64,000 nt of DNA from NCBI GenBank assembly GCA_963755195.1, contig CAVWIZ010000002.1, forward strand, positions 124,001 through 188,000. The letters are read 5' to 3'. Positions within the stretch are counted from its first letter, which is position 1. Each line of letters opens with the position of its first letter. The position numbers and the translations under genes were made by a program. This document shows positions 1-7,287 of the stretch, piece by piece. The notes under the pieces are model-generated. The model had not been told where the DNA came from, did no database searches, and saw only the letters and a program-made list of their open reading frames with translations. This DNA comes from CAVQJU01 sp963755195. GTDB lineage: Bacteria > Acidobacteriota > Vicinamibacteria > Vicinamibacterales > CAVVIG01.

Positions 1-884
1 GGGGCGTCGTCATTCACCCGTGGCCGCGCGCGCACGGCAGGCGGGAACCGGGGCTGGCGGACAAGCTGAAAACGTTTCAGCGGGGAGAGCTCGCGAGCGT
101 GGTGGAACTGTTTCTCGCCGAGAGCGGCGATTTTGCGGTTCCGCTCGCGCTGCTCTGCCAGTTTCTGAATCGACGCGTGGAAGAAACCAGGGAACTGCTG
201 CAACGGATGAACGCGACGAGCATCGTGAGTCTCGAGGAAGGGCACGTCTACACGACCAGACAGAAGTGGACGTTGCTGCAGCAGGCGCTGGTCACGGCTC
301 TCAGAGACTTTCATGTCGCTCATCCCCTTGCGCCCGGACGCGACATGGAGGAACTGCGCGACAAACTGCCGGGCGGCGTCCCGCCCAAGCTGTTTCGCGC
401 ATTCGTGGAGCAGCTCGAGCTCGAGAAGGTCGTGATGAGGAGCGGCAGTCTCTTGCGCCTTCCGGAGCACACGGTCACGCTCGGCACCGGCGATCAGCGT
501 CTTGCCGAACAGATCAAGAGCCTGCTCGCGGCTCATCCGCTCGCCCCACCCGACCTCAAAGAGCTGGAACGGGGCGTTCAAGTCGGGCGAGCTAAACTGA
601 CGGAGGTGTTGCGAGTTCTGGAACGGGAGCGGTCGATTGTACGCGTCGGCGCCGACCTGTATTTCATGACCGAGAGCCTGGACACGGTGAGGCGCGTTCT
701 TCATGAAGAATTCGCTGGGCGCGCGGACATCACCCCGGCGATGTTCAGAGACCGCTTCAGCACGACTCGAAAGTACACGATTCCACTTCTTGAATATCTT
801 GACCGCGAGGGCGTCACGGTCAGGATCGGCGATGCCAGGCGTCTGAAGACCGCCGGATCAACTGCGCGTCAGGAGGCGCGGTAA
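1..884 (+). CDS. selB: Selenocysteine-specific elongation factor SelB, C-terminal part
   Basis: This is the C-terminal winged-helix part of SelB, the EF-Tu-like factor that brings Sec-tRNA to UGA codons carrying a SECIS hairpin. The frame is open from base 3 to the TAA at 882-884, so the gene is cut by the window edge and its GTPase domain lies outside. The segment starting around base 99 (VVELFLAESG) and the later repeats with AHPLAPPDLKELERG have the character of tandem winged-helix domains that bind the SECIS RNA. The gene ends 13 bases before selD on the same strand, so the two are probably one transcript. The partner function is supported by the UGA codon seen in selD. Confidence is high because both the family traits and the neighbour agree. 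Confidence 0.88.
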   Translation, partial: GVVIHPWPRAHGRREPGLADKLKTFQRGELASVVELFLAESGDFAVPLALLCQFLNRRVEETRELLQRMNATSIVSLEEGHVYTTRQKWTLLQQALVTALRDFHVAHPLAPGRDMEELRDKLPGGVPPKLFRAFVEQLELEKVVMRSGSLLRLPEHTVTLGTGDQRLAEQIKSLLAAHPLAPPDLKELERGVQVGRAKLTEVLRVLERERSIVRVGADLYFMTESLDTVRRVLHEEFAGRADITPAMFRDRFSTTRKYTIPLLEYLDREGVTVRIGDARRLKTAGSTARQEAR

Positions 885-897
885 CGGAACTCTCGTC

Positions 898-1966
898 ATG
901 GTGAAAATCACGCGCCGGAAGAAACTCAAACAGATGGGACTCACACAGCGGGTTGCCGCCGCCGGTTGAGCGTCGAAGCTCGGCCCGGCCGACCTGTTGC
1001 AGGTGCTGCACAGCCTCCCACCGTTCGAGTCGCCCGACCTGATTGTCGGCACGGAAACGTCCGACGATGCGGGAGTATTCCGTCTCCGGCCGGATCTCGC
1101 CATCGTCAATACGGTGGACTTCTTTACGCCCATCGTCGACGACCCGTACATGTTCGGCCAGATCGCGGCGGCCAACGCCCTGAGCGATGTCTATGCGATG
1201 GGCGGCGAGCCGAAGACGGCCTTGAACATTGTCGGGTTCCCGAAGGGCAAACTGGACCTCGAGGTTCTGGGCGACATCATCCGCGGCGGCGCCGAGCGGG
1301 TCAGGGAAGCGGGCGCCGTGGTGATCGGTGGGCACACCATCATCGACGAAGAGCTGAAGTACGGCATGGCGGTCACCGGCGTGGTGCATCCGGATCGCGT
1401 CATTCGCAACGTCGGTGTCCAGCCCGGAGACGCGCTCATTCTCACGAAACCGCTGGGAACAGGCATCATCACGACGGCACTCAAGAGGCGAAAAGCGTCG
1501 AAGGAAAGCGTTCGAGCCGCCGTTGCATCCATGATTGCCCTCAACAGCACGGCATCCGCAGTGATGCGGAGTGTTCCGGCTCACGCGTGCTCGGACGTGA
1601 CCGGATTCGGGCTGTTGGGACACGCGCAGGAAATGGCGGCGGGGAGCGGCGTCACGATTGTGCTGCAAGCCGCGAAGCTGCCGCTCCTCCCAGGCGCCCG
1701 GCGTCTGGCGGAACACGGCAGTCTGACTGGCGGGTGCAAAAGGAATCGTGACTATCTGAAAGACAAGATCGCCGTCGATCGATCGGTCTCCGGAGGGTCT
1801 CCTGGAAGTCGCGCTCGATCCGCAGACCTCGGGAGGGCTCTTGATCGCGTTGCCACAGGCGCGGGCTTCAGAGGTCATCGCCGAGCTGCACTCGAAGGGC
1901 ATCACAGCAGCGACCATCGTCGGGCACGCCACAGTTCTTCAGGAGGTGTCGGTCAGGCTCGTCTGA
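898..1966 (+). CDS. selD: Selenophosphate synthetase SelD, itself a selenoprotein
   Basis: Selenide, water dikinase makes selenophosphate from selenide and ATP for Sec-tRNA synthesis. Translation from ATG 898 meets TGA at 967-969 inside AAAG-U-ASKLGP. This aligns with GAGCGCK of E. coli SelD, placing the TGA at the catalytic Cys17, with the essential Lys kept at 976-978. The frame continues with typical SelD sequence (ETSDDAGVF, VDFFTPIVDDPYMFGQIAAAN, DVTGFGLLGHA). Near 1794-1798 there is one extra G; after it LLEVALDPQTSGG continues in frame 2 to TGA 1964-1966. That break looks like a sequencing error. An ordinary gene caller would start the gene at TTG 997 and miss the active site. Confidence 0.9.
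967..1013 (+). promoter_or_regulatory. Candidate bacterial SECIS element in selD
   Basis: Downstream of the TGA at 967-969 lies a hairpin: CTG (994-996), bulged T997, TGCAG (998-1002), loop GTG (1003-1005), CTGCA (1006-1010), CAG (1011-1013). All eight stem pairs are Watson-Crick. The bulged U and the GU at the loop resemble the upper SECIS hairpin of E. coli fdhF. The loop begins 34 bases after the UGA, within the range usually accepted for bacterial SECIS elements but farther than in fdhF. A smaller stem TCGGC/GCCGA sits at 980-992 between them. The function is inferred from structure and position. Confidence 0.7.
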
Positions 1967-1981
1967 CGTGCAGATGCGAGC

Positions 1982-3274
1982 TCACGCCAGCACCTCAGTG
2001 CGTCGGCGTCGAGGATCCTGCGTCCACGCGTCGAGATCCGCGTACACGCGCTCCGCGCACCGCACGAGCGCGGCGTGGCAGGAGGTCGCGTCGTGGCCGG
2101 AGGCAAACACGGTGCAGACAGGTCGGCCGTCGGCGATTTCTTCACCTGGGTGCGGCACGTCGCGGATTGGTGCGAACTCGAGGGCGGGAGGGGCAGGAGG
2201 GGTGGGAAAGGCAGGAGGGGCGGGAAGGGCAGGAGAGGCTTGATGGGCGAGCCATGCGCGCGTGTCGCCGATCACGACGTGCCGTCGCGCGAACACCACG
2301 GCCTTCCCGACGTGGCGCGCGCCGCGTCGCGCCCGCACGAGATCGAACGCCGGCAGCGTGCCGGAGGCGCAGGCCGCAGCGTGCGCTCCGAAGACGGAAA
2401 GGCCATAGGCCTGTTCCACGAGCTCCATCGAAGCGGACCAACGCGGGTTCACTTCGATCGCGTACGGGATGCCCTCCCTCGCGATGAAATCGACGACGTT
2501 GACGCCGACGAGGCCGAACTCCTCGGCCACGACGGCCGCCAGGGCACAGGCACGGTCCGCGAGCGCAATCTCATCGCGCATGGCCCGTATCGTCGGCCGC
2601 CTCGAGGATGTTCCCGCAGTAACGGTATCCCGCCGCTCCGAACGCGCGCTCGCCGACGAGCTGACGAGTGATGCCTATCGGCACCGCACGCCCGCCGGCC
2701 GCGACGAACACCACCGAGCCGGGCGTCCCTTCAATAAACTCCTGCAGATAGCAGCCGCGCGGCAATTCCCGTGTGTGGCGCCATAGGCGCACGCGGTGTC
2801 CGCCGCCCGAGGCCAGCGGTTTCACGAGCCAACGGGTTCCAGGTTCACGGTTCAGGGTTCGCGGTTCAGGGTTCAGGGTTCCCGGTTCAAGGTTCAAGGT
2901 TCGCGGTTCTACGGAGAGGACGGCGGGCACGCGGAATCCACGGCGGCCGATCGTCTGTGCCAGCAGGAACGGATCGCGCACGCGACGGAGCACGGCGGGG
3001 GAATTGCCCCAGAGCGCGCGCCCGGCGGCCAGCGTGCCCACCGCGCCCGGGTGATTCTCGAAGCTCGAGCCGTACGCGACGGCGTCGCACTCGACGTTCC
3101 GTGCCGCGCGCGCCGCCGCCTGCGGAGTGAAGCGCGTGGCAGCGAGAGTGCCTGCACCGATGGGTGCTGATCGAGATCAGCGAACCCATCGAGTCCCGTC
3201 ACCGCGAAGCCGGCTCGTGCCGCCGATTCGGCGGCCGCCCGCGTCGAGACGCCCGCGAGAAGAACCCTCACCAT
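1982..3274 (-). CDS. ATP-grasp protein of the H4MPT C1 gene cluster
   Basis: An ATP-grasp family ligase-like protein. The start is ATG 3274 (VRVLLAGVSTRAAAESAARAG, a Rossmann-like pre-ATP-grasp segment). After a frame change near 3130 it continues with ALWGNSPAVLRRVRDPFLLAQ and, past the heptamer repeat, RWLVKPLASGGGHRV, then GCYLQEFIEGTPGSVVFVA. A further break near 2575 leads to GVNVVDFIAREGIPYAIEVNPRWSAS, the metal/ATP site of the fold. Proteins of this kind accompany H4MPT-linked formaldehyde oxidation genes in methylotrophs, where they have been linked to cofactor biosynthesis; the exact reaction is not established here. Two low-complexity repeats sit inside the gene (2835-2911, and 2178-2241 encoding a Pro/Ala linker). 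It converges on selD with a 15-base gap. Confidence 0.72.
2178..2241. repeat. G-rich degenerate tandem repeat inside ATP-grasp gene
   Basis: Roughly nine-base units built on GGGCAGGAG/GGGCGGGAG repeat about six times on the plus strand. Read on the minus strand in the ATP-grasp frame they encode a Pro/Ala-rich linker (PALPAPPAFPTPPAPPA). The linker separates the ATP-grasp core from the C-terminal piece. Confidence 0.6.
2835..2911. repeat. Eleven tandem heptamers GGTTCNN inside ATP-grasp gene
   Basis: Eleven consecutive 7-base units, all GGTTC plus two variable bases (CA, AC, AG, GC, AG, AG, CC, AA, AA, GC, TA). On the minus strand three units make a seven-residue repeat (EPRTLNL, EPGTLNP, EPRTLNR, EPGTRWL). 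Seventy-seven bases is not a multiple of three, so gain or loss of one unit would change the reading frame of the rest of the gene. Confidence 0.9.
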
Positions 3275-3390
3275 GTCTTTGCTTCACCAACCACGATCAC
3301 CGCGCCGCACGCGCAGCACGGTGAGAGACCGTTCTCCGCGGTCACTGCGAGCGCTGCGGTTGACGTGAGCCATTGAAGGACCTTTCGCAT
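3268..3390 (-). CDS. Small Cys-rich ORF (40 codons) between DUF1464 and ATP-grasp genes
   Basis: The frame begins with ATG at 3390 and reads MRKVLQWLTSTAALAVTAEN, then a C-terminal part with CCACGA around residues 25-30, ending KTW at TGA 3268-3270. Its start lies one base from the DUF1464 stop (3392-3394). Its stop overlaps the ATP-grasp start (3272-3274), so it fills the gap between the two genes almost exactly. The three Cys (CCxC) suggest a metal site, while the first 18 residues are amphipathic or weakly hydrophobic. I do not recognise the family. Coding status rests on the exact packing and the intact frame. Confidence 0.5.
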   Translation of the reverse strand: MRKVLQWLTSTAALAVTAENGLSPCCACGAVIVVGEAKTW

Positions 3391-3391
3391 C

Positions 3392-4487
3392 TCAGGCGAT
3401 CCCCAGGCGTACCCGCGCGGCCGTTGGAGAGATCACGTACAGATGATCGAGCACCGTGCCGGACGCCGCGCGAATGCCAAGCGCTTCCACGAGCGCGGCC
3501 GATGCGCCTCCCGCCAGTCCGTCGGCGAGCAGGGCGGCTCCTTGAGCCCCCGGACTGGCCGTTTTGGCAAACCCGGCGAGCACGTGGACGGGCGCGGCGA
3601 TCACGCCCGGCGAGCCGCTGCGCAAACTCGCCGTGCACGCCGGCCACGTGGGCCAACCGTCCGGACAGGATCACCTCGCGCGCGCGCGGCGCTGACACGT
3701 GGAGCGCCGCCACGGCCTTCACGGCGCTCTCGACTAGCGCCGCCCAGGCCAGGCGACCGCCGATCGTGGTTGGGGCCGCGATCGCTTCGGCCGCCGCGTC
3801 GGGCGCGCCCGCAATCGTCGCCGCGCCGCCGCCAAAGAGCAGCCCCTTCGACACGGAGCCGGCAAGAAACGCGACTTCGCCGTCGAGCGCTCCCGCGGCG
3901 CGCACGCCGAGAGGCCCTGACGTTCCTCCCGCGCCATCCACGATGTGGCCCACGTCGACGGCGATCGCCGCCGTGAATGCGCCGCCCAGCTCGAGCAGAA
4001 TGAACGACACCTCCTGCAGGGCGCACGCGCGTCGCTCGGCCTGCTCGCGCACGGCCAGCGCGGCGACGCACACTTTGTCGGCGGTGCCCATATCGACGCG
4101 ATTCACCTTGCGGTGCGCCGGCACCGAGTCGAGATGCACGACGCCCGGCGTGAGGACAACCGGCACGGAGGAACGCGCGAGCGTCCGCATCAGCGCGCGC
4201 AGTCCGCCGATGCCGCCAGGCTCGCCCGCGGCGGCGAGGTACGCCAGCCGGAGATCGGACTCCGTGAGGTCGCGCGCCGCCGTGAGCGGCAGGCCGTAGC
4301 CGGATGGTCCAACCACGAGGTCGATCGGCGCGGCCTCATGCGCCTCGTCCAGCCAACTGACGAGCATCGACGGCTCGGCGAGCGCCTCGGCGGTCGGCAT
4401 CGATCGATCGAGGAACACGTGCCCGTTGTCGAGCCCGCAGACGTCGACGCTCACCGTGCCCGGGTCGATCCCGATCACTCGCGGCAT
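3392..4487 (-). CDS. DUF1464 protein of the H4MPT-linked C1 pathway
   Basis: An acetate-kinase-fold (ASKHA-like) protein of the DUF1464 type, found in archaea and in H4MPT-using methylotrophs. The start is ATG 4487 (MPRVIGIDPGTVSVDVCGLD), a typical phosphate-1 loop. Further conserved stretches are GPSGYGLP, KVNRVDMGTADKVC, LLELGGAFTAAIAV and GPLGVRAAGALDGEVA. Near 3605 the frame changes and the C-terminus ends at TGA 3392-3394 with HLYVISPTAARVRLGIA. At about 365 residues it has normal length. It sits between mtdB and the ATP-grasp protein and probably belongs to the same operon. The biochemical role is unknown; cofactor synthesis or C1 transfer is inferred from context. Confidence 0.75.
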
Positions 4488-4666
4488 CGCCGCTGGCCTC
4501 TTATGAGCGCATGCAAATGTGACCCTGTCAGGGCTAAGAGGACGTTGCAAATGAGATTGTGCAGGGCTGAAGGCTGAGAGCCAAGTGCTGATTCTCGTCG
4601 TGAACAGCCCTCGGCACTTAGCCCTAAGCCCTGCCGCTGGGCCATTCCGCCACGCACTGTGAAGGC
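4488..4666. repeat. Intergenic inverted degenerate repeat
   Basis: No gene is seen. Around 4560-4590 GGGCTGA-type units (GCAGGGCTGAAGGCTGAGAG) face an inverted set at 4608-4634 (TCGGCACTTAGCCCTAAGCC), so the region can fold into a large imperfect hairpin. It resembles the GGGCTAA-type repeats at 29.5 kb. Confidence 0.5.
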
Positions 4667-5545
4667 TCAAGGCGGGGGGCTGAGCGCGCGAGCGACCTCT
4701 GCGATGGTCTCCGCGTCGAGCACGAGATCGTTTTGGTCGAACAGGCGGGCGATGCACGCTTTGTGGATCTTCATCTTGAGCTTGCCGACGCCCAGCGCCC
4801 CGAACGCGGTGATCCCTTCTCGCACGACGCCGTCATCGGTGACGTCGATCCCTTCCACGCCAAGCGGCGGCACGGCATTCAGGTCGGCGACGACGCGCAG
4901 GCCGGGGCGGCCGGCCCAGGACTCGCGCGGGAAGAGACACACGCCGGCCGGACCCGCGTTGAGGAGCAGTTCGGCGCCCCCGTGCGAAGCCACCACGGTG
5001 GCCGCCTGCGAGCCGTCGGACATCGTGACGTTGCGGACCGTTCCGCCGAACCGTTGCCGGATCGCGTCGGCGACCTGCGCGCCCTTCTCGAGATTGCGTG
5101 ATGTGAACGTGACGTCGGCGCCGGCTTTGGCCAGGAGTCCGGCGGCGCGCATGCCCACGGGGCCCGTGCCTGCGGTGACCACCGCACGACGTCCGTGGAC
5201 GCCGCCCGCGGCTTGATTGAGCTTGGCAACCGCTGCGACCGCCGTGGTGTTCGACCCGTTGGAGTCGAGCATGACCGAGACGCGCATCGGGCCGAAGAAC
5301 GCCTTGCGTACGGCGGCAAGCAGCCGTTCGCCGGCGGTCATGTCGGTGCCGCCGATGAAGATGGCTGTGTTGTGGAGATCTTTGGGTCCGCGAGTGAAGA
5401 TGGCGCCGTGCACGAGATCGCGAACGGCCTCGGCGGTGACGCCGCCGTAGCTCATGACCTCGTCCGCGCCGCCGTCGAGCGCGACCACGCGGTCGAAAAC
5501 GCTGGGGTGCGGCGAGCTGTCGAGTTGAAGAAGCAGTTTGCGCAC
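4667..5545 (-). CDS. mtdB: NAD(P)-dependent methylene-H4MPT dehydrogenase
   Basis: MtdB oxidises methylene-tetrahydromethanopterin to the methenyl form in the cytoplasmic formaldehyde oxidation pathway. The protein begins at GTG 5545 (RKLLLQLDSSPHPSVFDRVVALDGGADEV) and has the two-domain MtdA/MtdB layout. The first domain contains IFIGGTDMTAGERLL and FFGPMRVSVMLDSNGSNTTA. The second carries the nucleotide-binding loop VVTAGTGPVGMRAAGLLAKAG (about residues 141-160), followed by VVADLNAVPPLGVEGI and GVGKLKMKIHKACI. The frame is intact at 292 residues, the usual length. The short A/P-rich C-terminus ends at 4667. Downstream of fae, separated by a repeat tract. Confidence 0.92.
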   Translation of the reverse strand: MRKLLLQLDSSPHPSVFDRVVALDGGADEVMSYGGVTAEAVRDLVHGAIFTRGPKDLHNTAIFIGGTDMTAGERLLAAVRKAFFGPMRVSVMLDSNGSNTTAVAAVAKLNQAAGGVHGRRAVVTAGTGPVGMRAAGLLAKAGADVTFTSRNLEKGAQVADAIRQRFGGTVRNVTMSDGSQAATVVASHGGAELLLNAGPAGVCLFPRESWAGRPGLRVVADLNAVPPLGVEGIDVTDDGVVREGITAFGALGVGKLKMKIHKACIARLFDQNDLVLDAETIAEVARALSPPP

Positions 5546-5592
5546 GGCAGGAAAGAGGGGGGCGGACGCTGAAATGCGTCCCGCCCCCTAGG

Positions 5593-5660
5593 TAAACGCA
5601 AAACGCAAAACGCTGAACGTAAACGTCGAATCGTGAACCCTGAACCCTGAACCCTGAACT
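5593..5660. repeat. Heptamer repeats TAAACGC and TGAACCC between mtdB and fae
   Basis: Two adjoining 7-base repeat types: AAAACGC-like units, then TGAACCC in four consecutive copies. The last copy runs into the fae stop codon. TGAACCC is the complement of the GGTTCAN units found in the ATP-grasp gene. Confidence 0.8.
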
Positions 5661-6162
5661 ACTTCGGACTGTACGGATGCTTCGCCGTCTTCGAGGCGGC
5701 GATGACCTCGCTGACGCTCGGCTTGTGGCCGAGGGCCCGCGCGATCGATTCCTTGGTTGCCTGGTAGTTGTAGTCGTAGATCTTGTTGTCGTCGGCCGCG
5801 TCCCAGTGGATGAAGACCCCGACCATGACGCAGAGGTCGTCGGCCTTGTCCTTGGGGATCACGCCGCTCTCGACCGAGTCCACCACGGCGCGGGCCACAG
5901 CGGACTGCGCGGGCCCGAACATCTGCACGGCCTGTTTCGCGCCCTTGATGGTGACTTTGTTGAACAGCAACGTGTCGGGCTTGGCCGGCAGGTTGGGCGC
6001 GACGACGGCGAGGAGGGTGGTGAAGCCGTCCTTGTTGTTCGTGAGCGCGTTGCAGAAGGCCGAGCCCGCAGGCCCTGACTTGGAGCCGATGATCAAATCG
6101 ATGTGCGCCACCTCGTTGCCATCGCCGACCAGCGACTCACCGAGAAAGAAGTCTGCTGCCAT
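5659..6162 (-). CDS. fae: Formaldehyde-activating enzyme
   Basis: Fae condenses formaldehyde with tetrahydromethanopterin to methylene-H4MPT, the entry step of the pathway continued by MtdB. ATG 6162 (MAADFFLGESLVGDGNEVAHIDLIIGSKSGPAG) is chosen over an upstream ATG because an AGAAAGG ribosome site lies about ten bases before it. Family stretches include the His in AHIDLIIG that acts in catalysis, FCNALTNNKDGFTTLLAVVAPNLPAKPDTLLFNKVTI, and QAVQMFGPAQSAVARAVVDSVESGVIP. The 167 residues are intact and of normal length. It is the first gene of the minus-strand C1 set. Confidence 0.94.
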   Translation of the reverse strand: MAADFFLGESLVGDGNEVAHIDLIIGSKSGPAGSAFCNALTNNKDGFTTLLAVVAPNLPAKPDTLLFNKVTIKGAKQAVQMFGPAQSAVARAVVDSVESGVIPKDKADDLCVMVGVFIHWDAADDNKIYDYNYQATKESIARALGHKPSVSEVIAASKTAKHPYSPK

Positions 6163-6271
6163 GTGAAGAATCCTTTCTGAAGAGTGAGTAAATCCCAAAG
6201 AGATCCGGCAGGGCGCCTCCCGCGATGCCGCGGAGCGCCACGCCAGCGCAGGAGTCTACCATGAGGCGCGC

Positions 6272-6880
6272 TCAGACCGGCGAAGTTGTCCGGAGGCCCG
6301 GATTGTGCCGAGCCGGCCGCGATCGCGCGGCCCAGAGCCCCGCGATCAACATGGGCAGACGGAATATCACCAACACGAATAGTGCGCCTTGGGTCGCCTG
6401 CGGACCGGCGGTGTAGATCCCCAGGACGAGTCTCGGCACATCCACCAGCAGGAGCAGGGACACGAACAAGACCACCACCATCGAGGGCCGATGACGGCGC
6501 CCGACGAGCCAGAAGGCGCCGCAGGTGCCGAGCATGGTCGCCATCCATCCCATCACTGGGTGCGGCCAGCTCACGAAGTGGTCGATGAGCCCTAGTCTGA
6601 ACAGCCACTCGTCGACATGCGCGACGGGGGAGAGCACGTAGCGAGAATACAGCCAGATAGCCGACAGCCCCATCGCGACCGCGCGGAGGGTCAGCAGCCT
6701 GTGGGCCCGGACATCGGCCCACCAGCTCACCAGCACGGCGGCGAATGCCTGCCGCCAAAACCAGAGCCGCGAGGGACGGCGCTGGAACTCTTCCATCAGG
6801 TCGCCCGCGAGCGCGTCGTTCGAACGGTGAGTCGCCAGACTGAGCAGCAACCACGTGGCCACGACTGGCGGACGCCTCAT
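6272..6880 (-). CDS. Membrane protein co-transcribed with PadR
   Basis: An integral membrane protein of about 200 residues that starts at ATG 6880, overlapping the PadR stop by four bases (ATGA). The N-terminus (MRRPPVVATWLLLSLATHRSNDALAGDLMEEFQRRPS) resembles the permease-prefix region seen next to PadR regulators in Acidobacteria. Four or five hydrophobic segments follow (AFAAVLVSWW, LTLRAVAMGLSAIWLY, WMATMLGTCGAFWLVG, VVVLFVSLLLLVDVPRLVL, ALFVLVIFRLPMLIAGLWA). The overlap with PadR shows coordinated expression. The role is unknown; stress or envelope regulation is possible. Confidence 0.7.
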   Translation of the reverse strand: MRRPPVVATWLLLSLATHRSNDALAGDLMEEFQRRPSRLWFWRQAFAAVLVSWWADVRAHRLLTLRAVAMGLSAIWLYSRYVLSPVAHVDEWLFRLGLIDHFVSWPHPVMGWMATMLGTCGAFWLVGRRHRPSMVVVLFVSLLLLVDVPRLVLGIYTAGPQATQGALFVLVIFRLPMLIAGLWAARSRPARHNPGLRTTSPV

Positions 6881-7212
6881 GCCATGCCTCCCTCGAGCTT
6901 CGGCAGGCCGCGCCAGAGCTTCTGGAGCGCCCGCTGCGTGTCGCGCGCTTCGCGCAGTCCTTTTCCTGTGACCTTGAAATACCGCTTCGCCCGGCCGCCC
7001 CGCTCGGCGGTCGGTTCGCCCATCGCCGAGGTCACGAGCCCCTTGTCTTCGAGACGTTCCAACGCGGCGTACACGCTGCCGAGCGCGACATCCTTTCCAG
7101 TCGCCTCGCCAATCGCTCTCGAGATCGGCACGCCGTACGCTTCGTCGCCCAGCCGAATCAGAGCGAGGAGGACCAGCAGCTCGAAGCTGCCGACCTGATA
7201 GGGCCTGGCCAT
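6877..7212 (-). CDS. PadR family transcriptional regulator
   Basis: A 111-residue PadR winged-helix regulator: VGSFELLVLLALIRLGDEAYGVPISRAIGEATGKDVALGSVYAALERLEDKGLV is the classic DNA-binding region. ERGGRAKRYFKVTGKGLREA follows, giving the wing and the beginning of the C-terminal helix. It is of the short PadR-s2 type. The start ATG 7212 overlaps one arm of a palindrome (7212-7234), which points to autoregulation. The downstream membrane gene overlaps it. Confidence 0.92.
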   Translation of the reverse strand: MARPYQVGSFELLVLLALIRLGDEAYGVPISRAIGEATGKDVALGSVYAALERLEDKGLVTSAMGEPTAERGGRAKRYFKVTGKGLREARDTQRALQKLWRGLPKLEGGMA

Positions 7213-7234
7213 TTATTCAATGATAGCGAATAAA
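7212..7234. promoter_or_regulatory. Candidate PadR operator, TTTATTC-N9-GAATAAA
   Basis: A perfect 7-base inverted repeat, TTTATTC at 7212-7218 and GAATAAA at 7228-7234, is separated by nine bases. It is strikingly AT-rich for this GC-rich sequence and covers the start codon and leader of padR. That is the usual place for autoregulation. The operator role is inferred. Confidence 0.6.
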
Positions 7235-7287
7235 CACGGGGTGCGTCTAGCTTCGTGATCTTCGAGCCTTCGTGGTTCATGGACGGC

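Noticed and set aside
820..1932. Long opposite-strand open frame over selD
   Set aside because: It is an antisense shadow: high-GC codon bias, no ribosome site, and conflict with clear selB and selD homology on the plus strand.
2835..2911. CRISPR array or attachment site
   Set aside because: Seven-base tandem units with no spacers, inside a coding frame; no integrase nearby.
4560..4657. A minus-strand tRNA-like stretch (GTGGCGGAATGGCCCAGCGG) near the C1 cluster
   Set aside because: It resembles the start of a tRNA-Leu, but no anticodon arm or TTCGAAT T-loop follows and the rest is repeat-derived.
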